The translations under genes were made by a program, and so were the position numbers. Of a DNA stretch of 8,222 bases, positions 1 to 5,526 are shown piece by piece. The stretch is from an uncultured Spartobacteria bacterium (GTDB lineage: Bacteria; Verrucomicrobiota; Verrucomicrobiia; Chthoniobacterales; Terrimicrobiaceae), in NCBI GenBank assembly GCA_903915315.1, contig CAIWSO010000457.1:1-8222 (forward strand), in the 5' to 3' direction. The notes under the pieces were generated by a model that was not told the origin of the DNA, searched no databases, and saw only the letters and a list, made by a program, of their open reading frames with translations. Numbering within the stretch: position 1 is the stretch's first letter; each line of letters opens with the position of its first letter.

Positions 1-208
1 CCTCGATCTCACGGCGACCATCAAGGGGGGGATCACTCATCGCTGTGGCTAGGCGAGATTCAATCACAACCCGGGACAATGCTCGCTGGCGTGCCATCAA
101 GGCGGCATCGACAGCAGACTGCAGAGCCAGTGCGAGCCCAGTGACCGCAATGGCAAAAACGCCAAGCGCGATGATAACTTCAAAAAGAGTGAAGGCCCGA
201 TTAGTCAT
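1..208 (-). CDS. gspI: Type II secretion pseudopilin, GspI-like (partial, C-terminus off the left edge)
   Basis: Only the first 69 codons are inside the window. The protein starts MTNRAFTLFEVIIALGVFAI, which is a class III prepilin signal: a five-residue leader with one Arg, cleavage after Ala5, N-methylated Phe6, Glu at +5 (Glu10) and then a hydrophobic helix of about 20 residues. Such minor pseudopilins sit at the tip of the type II secretion pseudopilus in the inner membrane and periplasm. The start ATG lies in the sequence ATGACTAA, so it overlaps the stop of the gspH-like gene by 8 bp and translation is probably coupled. There is no good Shine-Dalgarno of its own. The name GspI rests on the position after gspG and gspH and on the short leader; GspJ or another minor pseudopilin cannot be excluded because the C-terminal domain is missing. 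Ala rather than Gly at -1 is a little unusual. Confidence 0.75.
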   Translation of the reverse strand, partial: MTNRAFTLFEVIIALGVFAIAVTGLALALQSAVDAALMARQRALSRVVIESRLATAMSDPPLDGRREIE

Positions 209-671
209 TGTCCGTCACTATGAGAGCTGTCAGTGGGTCGAATTTCACAATAAGGGATTCACCCCCCTTGCCAACCCGAAGGCTCACCGGTTCGCAGATA
301 CCAGCGCTGTTAAATTCCCAGTATTCCCCTTTCTCCGGCTTGCGGAACTTGCTCTCGGTGAGCCTTTGAATCTGGAGCTTCCAACCTTTCGGGAGTTCTG
401 CGGACTGGATTGAAGCACTCCCCGACACCAACCCTCGCTCCGTAACGACCAATCGTCGCGCCTCCCCGGAATTGATCGCTGCCGACTGGGCAGAAGTCGC
501 CGCGTTTTGAAGTTGCCGTGCGACCTCCTCGATGGCGGACTCCCCATAGGAGGAAACAATCATCGGAACGGTCACCCCGAGCAAAATCGCCACTATTCCT
601 AGGGCCAAAAGGATCTCGAAAAGAGTGTATCCTCTGAGTCTGCTCGCCAGCCTATTTGCCGACATCGTCAT
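201..671 (-). CDS. gspH: Type II secretion pseudopilin, GspH-like
   Basis: A 156-residue minor pseudopilin. The leader MTMSANRLASRLRG is basic and ends in Gly14; Tyr15 would be the mature N-terminus and Glu19 is the +5 glutamate. A hydrophobic helix follows to about residue 42 (ILLALGIVAILLGVTVPMIV). The rest fits a small beta-rich periplasmic domain (VEVARQLQN-like helix, then repeated strand patterns such as GWKLQIQRL and SLIVKFDPL). Minor pseudopilins of this kind help initiate and cap the pseudopilus. I chose the ATG at 671 because AAGGA lies 5 nt upstream; the ATG at 665 and a longer frame to 749 are alternatives, but the long one would put 26 extra residues before the leader. The 5' end overlaps the gspG stop by 20 bp. 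Assignment to GspH rather than another minor pseudopilin rests mainly on gene order; the C-terminal domain is poorly conserved in this family. Confidence 0.75.
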   Translation of the reverse strand: MTMSANRLASRLRGYTLFEILLALGIVAILLGVTVPMIVSSYGESAIEEVARQLQNAATSAQSAAINSGEARRLVVTERGLVSGSASIQSAELPKGWKLQIQRLTESKFRKPEKGEYWEFNSAGICEPVSLRVGKGGESLIVKFDPLTALIVTDND

Positions 672-1083
672 CGCTATCCTTGCCGTCCGGCCCGAGCGAG
701 TAAACATCAAAGCCGCTTGAATTCTTTTTACCCGGATTGCGATAAACATACTCCGCTCCCCATGGATCTATTGGCACCGACTTCATGAGTTGCTTCCATC
801 GGCGTGGGCGCGGTTCGGTGCTTGGCTGAGCCACCAACGCCTTTAGACCCTGCTCTGTAGTGGGCATGCGGTAATTCAACATCTCATAAGTCCGCAACTG
901 CATCGAAATAGCCTCTATGTCACTATTCACGCGCTGTTCCTTGGCGACATCAATGTTGCCAACAAGCATGTAAATAGCTGAGCCCACGAGGACGGCAATG
1001 ATGCCGAGCACGAGCATAATTTCAAAAAGAGTGTATCCGGACTGGTCGAATCTTACTCGGCGTTTCTTAAATGGCATCAACAT
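652..1083 (-). CDS. gspG: Type II secretion major pseudopilin GspG
   Basis: About 143 residues, the usual size for GspG, the main subunit of the type II secretion pseudopilus. The leader MLMPFKKRRVRFDQSG is strongly basic, cleavage is predicted after Gly16, and Tyr17-TLFE gives Glu21 at +5, followed by a hydrophobic helix (IMLVLGIIAVLVGSAIYML). The C-terminal half has the GspG signature in order: a TTEQGLKALV segment, a W-x-Q-L, PIDPWGAEYVYRNPG, and FDVYSLGPDG followed by an acidic tail, the region that binds calcium in characterised GspG proteins. The tail is short and Asp-rich (SDDDVGK) and lacks the usual GNW ending. The ATG at 1083 is chosen for a normal leader length; ATG 1077 and GTG 1107 are in frame too, and none has a convincing Shine-Dalgarno. 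It is the first gene of the visible pseudopilin cluster; downstream gspH overlaps it by 20 bp. Confidence 0.9.
   Translation of the reverse strand: MLMPFKKRRVRFDQSGYTLFEIMLVLGIIAVLVGSAIYMLVGNIDVAKEQRVNSDIEAISMQLRTYEMLNYRMPTTEQGLKALVAQPSTEPRPRRWKQLMKSVPIDPWGAEYVYRNPGKKNSSGFDVYSLGPDGKDSDDDVGK
677..681 (-). promoter_or_regulatory. Ribosome binding site of the gspH-like gene
   Basis: AAGGA on the minus strand, 5 nt before the ATG at 671. It lies inside the 3' end of gspG, which supports translational coupling and selects this start over the upstream in-frame codons. Confidence 0.6.
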
Positions 1084-1131
1084 GAAATAAGCTATCGCGC
1101 ACTCCACAGCCTAGGGCAAGCCTTTGTCTCG

Positions 1132-1137
1132 AGGAGG
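1132..1137 (+). promoter_or_regulatory. Strong Shine-Dalgarno in the aroF leader region
   Basis: AGGAGG (inside GAGGAGGA, 1131-1138) is a near-perfect Shine-Dalgarno, 3 nt before the ATG at 1141; counting GAGGA (1131-1135) gives 5 nt. It is the best ribosome binding site in the window, yet the frame it serves stops after 10 codons, which argues that it serves a leader peptide. It can also pair with TCCTCCT at 1197-1203. Confidence 0.5.
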
Positions 1138-1140
1138 ACC

Positions 1141-1173
1141 ATGCGTAAATCCCCCCAACATTGGTTTGCATGA
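1141..1173 (+). CDS. Candidate leader peptide MRKSPQHWFA upstream of DAHP synthase
   Basis: A 10-codon open frame (ATG 1141 to TGA 1171) behind AGGAGG. It encodes MRKSPQHWFA, with adjacent Trp and Phe codons near its end, and it stops 16 nt before the likely start of an aromatic-pathway gene. Leader peptides of attenuators for amino-acid genes (trp, phe, his and others) are short, well translated and enriched in codons for the regulating amino acid; that is family knowledge. That this one senses charged tRNA-Trp or tRNA-Phe is inference: two aromatic codons are few, and I see no strong GC-rich terminator with a U run after it. It could also act by simple translational coupling or be chance. 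It is too short to judge by coding statistics. Confidence 0.4.
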   Translation: MRKSPQHWFA

Positions 1174-1176
1174 AGC

Positions 1177-1182
1177 GAGGAA
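1177..1182 (+). promoter_or_regulatory. Ribosome binding site of aroF, with possible sequestering hairpin
   Basis: GAGGAA lies 7 nt before the ATG at 1190 and supports that start. Its exact complement TTCCTC occurs at 1196-1201 inside the first codons, so a 6-bp hairpin with a 13-nt loop could hide this site and the start codon. Confidence 0.5.
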
Positions 1183-1189
1183 TTGCGTG

Positions 1190-2266
1190 ATGTTTTTCCT
1201 CCTTTTGAAAATGATAGCTACGGAATCCAATCCAGCCAACACCACGCCCGTTGAAAACCTACGTGTAGCCGGTGTCACAAGGCTGATCACACCTTCACAA
1301 ATCAAAGAGCAGCTTCCCGCAAGCTCCGAGCAACTTCGCTTGGTGACGAAAACCCGGGAGGAAGCCAGAGCGATCATTCGCGGCGAAGATGATCGGCTCC
1401 TTGTTATCGTTGGCCCATGCTCGATCCACGACCCAGTCTCCGCAATGGAATATGCAAAACGCCTTGCAACACTCGGCCGTGAACTCGAAGACCGTTTTTT
1501 GCTTGTGATGCGCGTCTATTTTGAGAAACCCCGAACGACGATCGGATGGAAGGGCTTCATCAACGATCCTCGCCTCGATGACTCTTGCGATGTTGCCCTA
1601 GGCCTCTCTCTTTCACGCAAACTGCTTCTCGACATCCTTGATCTAGGCCTCCCAACGGCAACGGAGTTTCTCGATCCCATCATCCCGCAATACACAGCCG
1701 ATCTCGTAAGCTGGGCCGCCATCGGAGCACGCACCACGGAATCCCAAACCCACCGCGAGCTTGCCAGCGGGCTCTCCATGCCAGTGGGATTCAAAAATGG
1801 CACCGACGGCAGCGTGCAAACGGCGATCGATGCAATGAAATCCTCCCAAGCTCCCCACAGCTTCCTGGGCATTGATCAAGAAGGCTCGACAAGCATTATC
1901 AAGACATCGGGCAATCCGGATAGCCACGTCGTCCTTCGCGGCGGCCGCAATGGTGCCAACTACCACCCCGATGACGTGAAAATGGCTCGCGAAACCCTTC
2001 GCAAAAACGGTCTGGCCTCCAGCCTGATGATCGATTGCAGCCACTCGAACTCTGGGAAAGACCCGAAGCGGCAACCCGACGTCTGGCGCAGTATTCTCGA
2101 GCAGCGTGCCTCCGGCGGCAGCGAGATCATTGGAGCTATGCTGGAGAGCCACCTCCAATTTGGAAGCCAGTCGTTACCGCCGGAACCCACCAACCTCCAA
2201 TACGGCGTTTCGATCACCGATGCCTGCATGGATTGGGAGATGACGGAAAAGCTTCTTCGCGATTGA
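1190..2266 (+). CDS. aroF: 3-deoxy-7-phosphoheptulonate (DAHP) synthase, class I AroF type
   Basis: Condenses phosphoenolpyruvate with erythrose 4-phosphate to DAHP, the first step of the shikimate pathway to Phe, Tyr, Trp and other aromatics; cytosolic. The 358-residue product matches the AroF/AroG/AroH family throughout. Metal ligands are all visible: Cys77 in GPCSIHDP, His285 in CSHSNS, Glu319 in MLESHL and Asp344 in SITDAC, with spacing close to E. coli AroG. Substrate motifs include KPRTTIGWKG (113-122), GARTTESQ and PVGFKNGTDGS. Wording such as HRELASGLSMPVGF and SLMIDCSH is nearer to E. coli AroF (Tyr-sensitive) than AroG, but the effector cannot be settled from sequence alone. I chose ATG 1190 because GAGGAA precedes it by 7 nt; it yields an odd hydrophobic MFFLLLK start. 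ATG 1211 (351 residues) is a real alternative without a Shine-Dalgarno. The exonuclease gene follows with a 4-nt overlap. A possible leader peptide precedes it. Confidence 0.95.
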   Translation: MFFLLLKMIATESNPANTTPVENLRVAGVTRLITPSQIKEQLPASSEQLRLVTKTREEARAIIRGEDDRLLVIVGPCSIHDPVSAMEYAKRLATLGRELEDRFLLVMRVYFEKPRTTIGWKGFINDPRLDDSCDVALGLSLSRKLLLDILDLGLPTATEFLDPIIPQYTADLVSWAAIGARTTESQTHRELASGLSMPVGFKNGTDGSVQTAIDAMKSSQAPHSFLGIDQEGSTSIIKTSGNPDSHVVLRGGRNGANYHPDDVKMARETLRKNGLASSLMIDCSHSNSGKDPKRQPDVWRSILEQRASGGSEIIGAMLESHLQFGSQSLPPEPTNLQYGVSITDACMDWEMTEKLLRD

Positions 2267-2871
2267 AGGTTGCCGAAGTTCCGTTTGCGGTGATTGACTT
2301 TGAAAGTGCCGGATCGGGTCCGGGACTCACTGATGAGCCTGTTCAGATCGCCGTCATCCATTGGAGTGGCGAAGAGATCAAGACCGCACTCAACTCGTAT
2401 CTCCGTCCCTCCAGAAAAGTCACCTGGTCGGCAAAAGAAGTCCATGGCATAGGCGATGAACTACTGGTCGGTGCCCCGCTCTTTATGGATCTCTGGCCGC
2501 AAGTCAAAGCCTCACTGAGCACCCGCTGGGTCGTCGCCCATGGAGCCGCGACAGAGAAACGCTTCCTGCGCGTTTTTCCTTTTCACGGATTCGGCCCTTG
2601 GGTGGATACCCTCACACTGACCCGCGCGGTCTACCCCTCGCTTTCATCACACGCCCTCGGCGATGCCGTCGAAAAATTGGGGCTCACAGCACAATTGCCG
2701 ACGGCAGGGTTTCGCTGGCATGACGCCTGCAGCGACGCAATCGCCACGGCTATTTTACTACGCCACTTGATTCAGGTCACCGAGATTGGCCAGGAACCAG
2801 CCGAGATTCTTACACGACCGAATCTGACTGAGTATTTTTCCCACCGCAGGGAAAAATTCCGGCAGGCGTGA
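2263..2871 (+). CDS. DEDDh-type 3'-5' exonuclease (DnaQ-like)
   Basis: A 202-residue stand-alone exonuclease-fold protein, likely removing nucleotides from DNA or RNA 3' ends with two metal ions. Exo I is VIDFES with Asp12 and Glu14. Exo II is AHGAATEKRFL with His93, and Glu98 stands where most relatives have Asp. Exo III is HDACSDA with His153 and Asp158, the H-x4-D spacing of the DEDDh class, preceded by SSHALGDAVEKLGL, typical of the family. No polymerase, helicase or UvrC-like domain is attached. The start is taken as TTG 2263, whose last bases overlap the DAHP synthase stop (TTGA); no ATG lies between that stop and the Exo I motif, and GTG 2290 would cut into the motif. Translation is probably coupled to aroF, though a functional link is not obvious. 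The 3' end overlaps the opposing folate gene by 62 bp. Family assignment is firm; the substrate is unknown. Confidence 0.85.
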   Translation: MKVAEVPFAVIDFESAGSGPGLTDEPVQIAVIHWSGEEIKTALNSYLRPSRKVTWSAKEVHGIGDELLVGAPLFMDLWPQVKASLSTRWVVAHGAATEKRFLRVFPFHGFGPWVDTLTLTRAVYPSLSSHALGDAVEKLGLTAQLPTAGFRWHDACSDAIATAILLRHLIQVTEIGQEPAEILTRPNLTEYFSHRREKFRQA

Positions 2872-3388
2872 TCACAAATTGCACTCCTTGGTCGTGGGCT
2901 TCCGAGGGCACTTCGGGAAGAAACTGTTCCTCGAAGCAAACCCCCACACTCACGCCTTCAAACTGACTCAGCAAGCGGTCGTAATATCCCCCACCCCGCC
3001 CGAGGCGCCTTCCCAAGAGATCAAACGCCATTCCTGGAACCAAGATCAGATCAGCGCTACTTTCCACCTCGGGAAGATGGATTGCGGGCTCAAGAAGAGA
3101 GAACGCCCCAGGCTCCAGATGCGAGCTTACTTCGACATGATGCAACCTCAACCGCTCACCATCAACGCGGGGAAAAAGCAGTTTTTTTTGCTCTGGCCAC
3201 GGGCTAAGAATATCCGGCTCCGTAGGTATGGGACTGAAGACACAGGCCGTACGCGCCTCCCGCCAATGCGTCCATGTGTCGAGAAGGCTGCGGATTTTTG
3301 CCGATTGCAACGCCTTCAGCTCAGGCGACAAATCACGAAGAATACCCCGCATTTGCATCCGCAGGCGTTGCTTTTCGTCAGCGTTCAT
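2810..3388 (-). CDS. 5-formyltetrahydrofolate cyclo-ligase (5,10-methenyl-THF synthetase)
   Basis: Converts 5-formyltetrahydrofolate and ATP to 5,10-methenyltetrahydrofolate, returning a storage or inhibitory folate to the one-carbon pool; cytosolic. The 192-residue product has the family's usual length and motifs: a basic N-terminus (EKQRLRMQMR), the substrate-loop motif IPTEPDI (54-60), ADLILVPGMAFD (112-123), the glycine-rich ATP/phosphate loop GRRLGRGGGYYDR (126-138), and EAHDQGVQFVITPAGI near the end, matching the conserved E-x-HD...D/T-P segment. Homologues are called ygfA, fau, yqgN or MTHFS. ATG 3388 gives a full-length protein; no Shine-Dalgarno is apparent. It is divergent from the metallo-hydrolase gene, with 17 bp between starts as annotated, and convergent with the exonuclease gene, with a 62-bp 3' overlap. 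In many bacteria this gene lies beside the 6S RNA gene ssrS; I did not recognise a 6S RNA here. Confidence 0.93.
   Translation of the reverse strand: MNADEKQRLRMQMRGILRDLSPELKALQSAKIRSLLDTWTHWREARTACVFSPIPTEPDILSPWPEQKKLLFPRVDGERLRLHHVEVSSHLEPGAFSLLEPAIHLPEVESSADLILVPGMAFDLLGRRLGRGGGYYDRLLSQFEGVSVGVCFEEQFLPEVPSEAHDQGVQFVITPAGIFPCGGKNTQSDSVV
2834..2857. repeat. Perfect 9-bp inverted repeat in the convergent gene overlap
   Basis: ATTTTTCCC at 2834-2842 and GGGAAAAAT at 2849-2857 are exact reverse complements around a 6-nt loop (ACCGCA). The repeat lies inside both the exonuclease and the cyclo-ligase coding sequences, near both stop codons. It could be a weak bidirectional transcription stop or an RNA-stabilising hairpin; the stem has only three G-C pairs and no U run follows it, so it is not a textbook intrinsic terminator. 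Confidence 0.5.
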
Positions 3389-3405
3389 AGAAAGTAATTA
3401 ATAGC

Positions 3406-4329
3406 ATGGTCCGAAGATTACTCCGCAAAAAACCCGCCTCGAGCAAGCCGGAGCATCATGTGGACATGAAGTTGGGTTCGGGATGGCACAAAAGAAATTT
3501 CCTCGCCGAAGTCGTGATCCCCTCGCTTTTCACCAAGCGGCAAGGGCAGCGGCTCAAACCCGTCTATCCGGAATTGAAGGAGGGCGACATCTGCATCACT
3601 TGGATCGGCCATGCCTCATTCCTCATTCAGACTCCTGAGCATAGCATTCTGATCGACCCGAATTGGGCGAAGTGGCTCAAAGTCATCAAACGCATCAAAC
3701 ACCCCGGCATGGAAATCCACGATCTTCCGGCGATTGATCTCGTTCTGGTCACGCATGCCCACTTTGATCACTTGGACCGCAAGTCCCTGCGCGCCGTGGC
3801 AAGCGACCAGGCGATCATCGTCCCAGAGCATGTCGGCGGTCTCGTACACGGACTCGGGTTTCGGCACGTGCAGGAGCTTCGACACTGGGAAAGCTTTGAA
3901 CTTGGGTCTCTCAAGGTCACGCTCACCCCAGCTCGACATTGGGGAGCGAGAGTGCTCCACGACTCGCACAGGGGTTTCGGAGGTTTTCACATTGAGTATG
4001 CCGGACGCTCGGTCTTTCACTGCGGAGACAGCGCTTACTTCGAAGGCTTCAAGGAAATCGGAGAACGTCTGCCGGTGGAAATCGCCCTTCTGCCGATCGG
4101 AGCCTATGAAGCTCCAACCAAAAGGGACGTCCACATGAATCCCGAGGAGGCGATAGAGGCCTTTATGAATTTAGGAGCAAAGACATTTGTTCCCATGCAT
4201 TTTGGAACCTTCCGATTGAGCTACGAACCGCTTCACGAGCCACCCGAGCGCCTCATCCGCAATGGAGCTCAGCGCCAAATCCTCGAACAAATCTGCATTC
4301 TCAACGAGGGCGAGCCACGGATTTTTTAG
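3406..4329 (+). CDS. Metallo-beta-lactamase-fold hydrolase, NAPE-PLD-like
   Basis: A 307-residue member of the metallo-beta-lactamase superfamily. Metal ligands are visible: THAHFDHLD (His117, His119, Asp121, His122), His178 in PARHWG, Asp208 in HCGDSAYF and His265 in PMHFGTF. The combination of PA-x-HW, GD-x-x-YF, PIGAYE (230-235), H-x-NPEEA and H-x-GTF...EPPERL is that of the N-acyl-phosphatidylethanolamine phospholipase D group, which includes many bacterial proteins of untested substrate. A phospholipid or other phosphodiester substrate is therefore a reasonable inference, not shown. There is no signal peptide; the N-terminus is basic (MVRRLLRKKP), so a cytosolic or membrane-associated place is likely. 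No Shine-Dalgarno precedes ATG 3406. GTG 3460 has GGAG 6 nt upstream and would give 289 residues, still with the whole catalytic domain. Only 6 bp separate its stop from that of the converging exported-protein gene. Confidence 0.88.
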   Translation: MVRRLLRKKPASSKPEHHVDMKLGSGWHKRNFLAEVVIPSLFTKRQGQRLKPVYPELKEGDICITWIGHASFLIQTPEHSILIDPNWAKWLKVIKRIKHPGMEIHDLPAIDLVLVTHAHFDHLDRKSLRAVASDQAIIVPEHVGGLVHGLGFRHVQELRHWESFELGSLKVTLTPARHWGARVLHDSHRGFGGFHIEYAGRSVFHCGDSAYFEGFKEIGERLPVEIALLPIGAYEAPTKRDVHMNPEEAIEAFMNLGAKTFVPMHFGTFRLSYEPLHEPPERLIRNGAQRQILEQICILNEGEPRIF

Positions 4330-4335
4330 TGGATC

Positions 4336-5478
4336 CTATGGCGCAACAGGAACTGTCGGCAGGACGACGTCTTCTGGAAGTTCAAAAGCCGACTGAGCGT
4401 TCACTTCCTTTCCGACCTCCACGTCGATCGGTGCGTGAGCATTGGTTGTCAGAGGCTCGGTAAAGGGCCTAGGCGCAAATCGCAAATGGATCTGCGAATT
4501 TCTCAAAAAGACCTTCCGTCCGGTCTCCATCTCCGAACGCTTGAGAGAAACAACGATGGAGTTATCCCCCGCCGAGAGAAATCTAGCGGGCACGAAAAGA
4601 GATCCCTTCCGCCATCCAGCCAATATCAATTTCCCATTCCAATCGGTAACAATCGAGGGATCGTTCAACTCAAATCCAGGAAAATTGATGCTTCCGATGG
4701 GTTTTTTGTTCACCTCCACAAGGAGACTGGCTTCGGGATCGAGCCCTAGTGTTTCGAGCTTCAGCATCGCTCCCTCGACGGGGCCATCCAACGGAGCCAC
4801 AAATTCGATGGCGCTCTCCAAAGGCTCCAGCGGAGCGGACAACTCGGCCTCCACGATTGTTCCCCTCTGTAAATCTCCAGTCAATGGGGTCAGTGGAATC
4901 CCATTGACCTCCCGATCCTCATACACCTGCAAACCTTCATCCATTAAAGAAGGAGCATTTCTCGACCCGATGACTGCGGTTGCATTTTCACGGCAGGGGC
5001 GCACAGCCACACTCATGAGCGAATCAAATTTCCCACGGTAAAGAATCACCAACGTCCCCCCTTCTTTGGTCAAGGCCTGCGGAATCAGGACCGTGCGAGA
5101 ATTCAACCCCACAGGATTATCCCCTTCCCCAAGTCCATAGGAAATTGTGGAGGTATGACTTCGGTCTTGGGAACGCCATTCCAGAATCGGCCCCCCATCC
5201 CCTCCATCATCAAAAACCAGTGTCACAGCATACCTATCCACTGACGATTGCCGCCAAATCGGAGGTATGGCAACCTCGATACACGAGTTCTCTGGGTCAA
5301 TGCGCGCAGGTGCTTCCATCCAGGCGGGCAAGGGGCTCATTTGCACAGCAGGCTTGAGTGCCAAAAGAAATGGATCAAACGTTCCTCCGGCAGGCAAGGA
5401 TGGGTCAAAGGCACGGCCCCATGCAGAACCCAAAACGAGAGTTGCCATAATAAGATGATGGAGACGAATGATCCGCAT
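4336..5478 (-). CDS. Exported protein of unknown function with beta-sandwich-like C-terminal region
   Basis: I do not recognise this family. The 380-residue product starts MRIIRLHHLIMATLVLGSAWGRA, a plausible Sec signal peptide with cleavage near residues 20-23, so it is probably periplasmic or exposed. Residues about 65-160 alternate short hydrophobic strands (YAVTLVFDD, TVLIPQAL, TLVILYRGKF). Residues about 205-335 resemble a jelly-roll or galactose-binding-like module: SLLVEVNKKPIGSI, then GSLFVPARFLSAGDNSIVVSLKR, then a final strand QIHLRF. The mature part holds two Cys (near 66 and 162) that could form a disulfide. The tail is Pro/Val-rich and acidic. A GTG two codons upstream (5484) is an alternative start; neither has a Shine-Dalgarno. 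It follows the L,D-transpeptidase by 48 bp on the same strand, so an envelope role in the same transcript is plausible. The domain reading is inference from strand pattern only. Confidence 0.75.
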   Translation of the reverse strand: MRIIRLHHLIMATLVLGSAWGRAFDPSLPAGGTFDPFLLALKPAVQMSPLPAWMEAPARIDPENSCIEVAIPPIWRQSSVDRYAVTLVFDDGGDGGPILEWRSQDRSHTSTISYGLGEGDNPVGLNSRTVLIPQALTKEGGTLVILYRGKFDSLMSVAVRPCRENATAVIGSRNAPSLMDEGLQVYEDREVNGIPLTPLTGDLQRGTIVEAELSAPLEPLESAIEFVAPLDGPVEGAMLKLETLGLDPEASLLVEVNKKPIGSINFPGFELNDPSIVTDWNGKLILAGWRKGSLFVPARFLSAGDNSIVVSLKRSEMETGRKVFLRNSQIHLRFAPRPFTEPLTTNAHAPIDVEVGKEVNAQSAFELPEDVVLPTVPVAP

Positions 5479-5526
5479 TTGCACGAGGTGCGACTATCAA
5501 CACAAAGGCCCCACCATGACAAACCC

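Noticed and set aside
1084..1130. Sigma-70 type promoters for gspG and for the aroF leader
   Set aside because: I could find only weak partial matches (for example TTGCCC with a poor -10 on the minus strand), not enough to annotate.
1643..2158. Minus-strand open frame inside the DAHP synthase gene
   Set aside because: The plus strand encodes the catalytic core of DAHP synthase with all metal ligands; the antisense frame has no recognisable feature.
2035..2262. Extension of the exonuclease frame upstream to an ATG-less start at 2035
   Set aside because: It lies wholly inside the DAHP synthase C-terminal coding region, which is fully conserved in its own frame, and the extra residues look like a shadow frame.
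2879..3397. 172-codon plus-strand open frame
   Set aside because: Antisense to the 5-formyltetrahydrofolate cyclo-ligase gene, which carries clear family motifs.
4316..4336. Possible terminator between the converging hydrolase and exported-protein genes (CCAC...GTGG around ATTTTTTA, plus GGATCC)
   Set aside because: The stem is only 4 bp and the T run lies in the loop rather than after the stem, so it does not fit an intrinsic terminator.
5479..5526. Short inverted repeat GCAC-GAG-GTGC beside the start of the exported protein
   Set aside because: Four-base-pair arms with a three-base loop are expected by chance in this composition.
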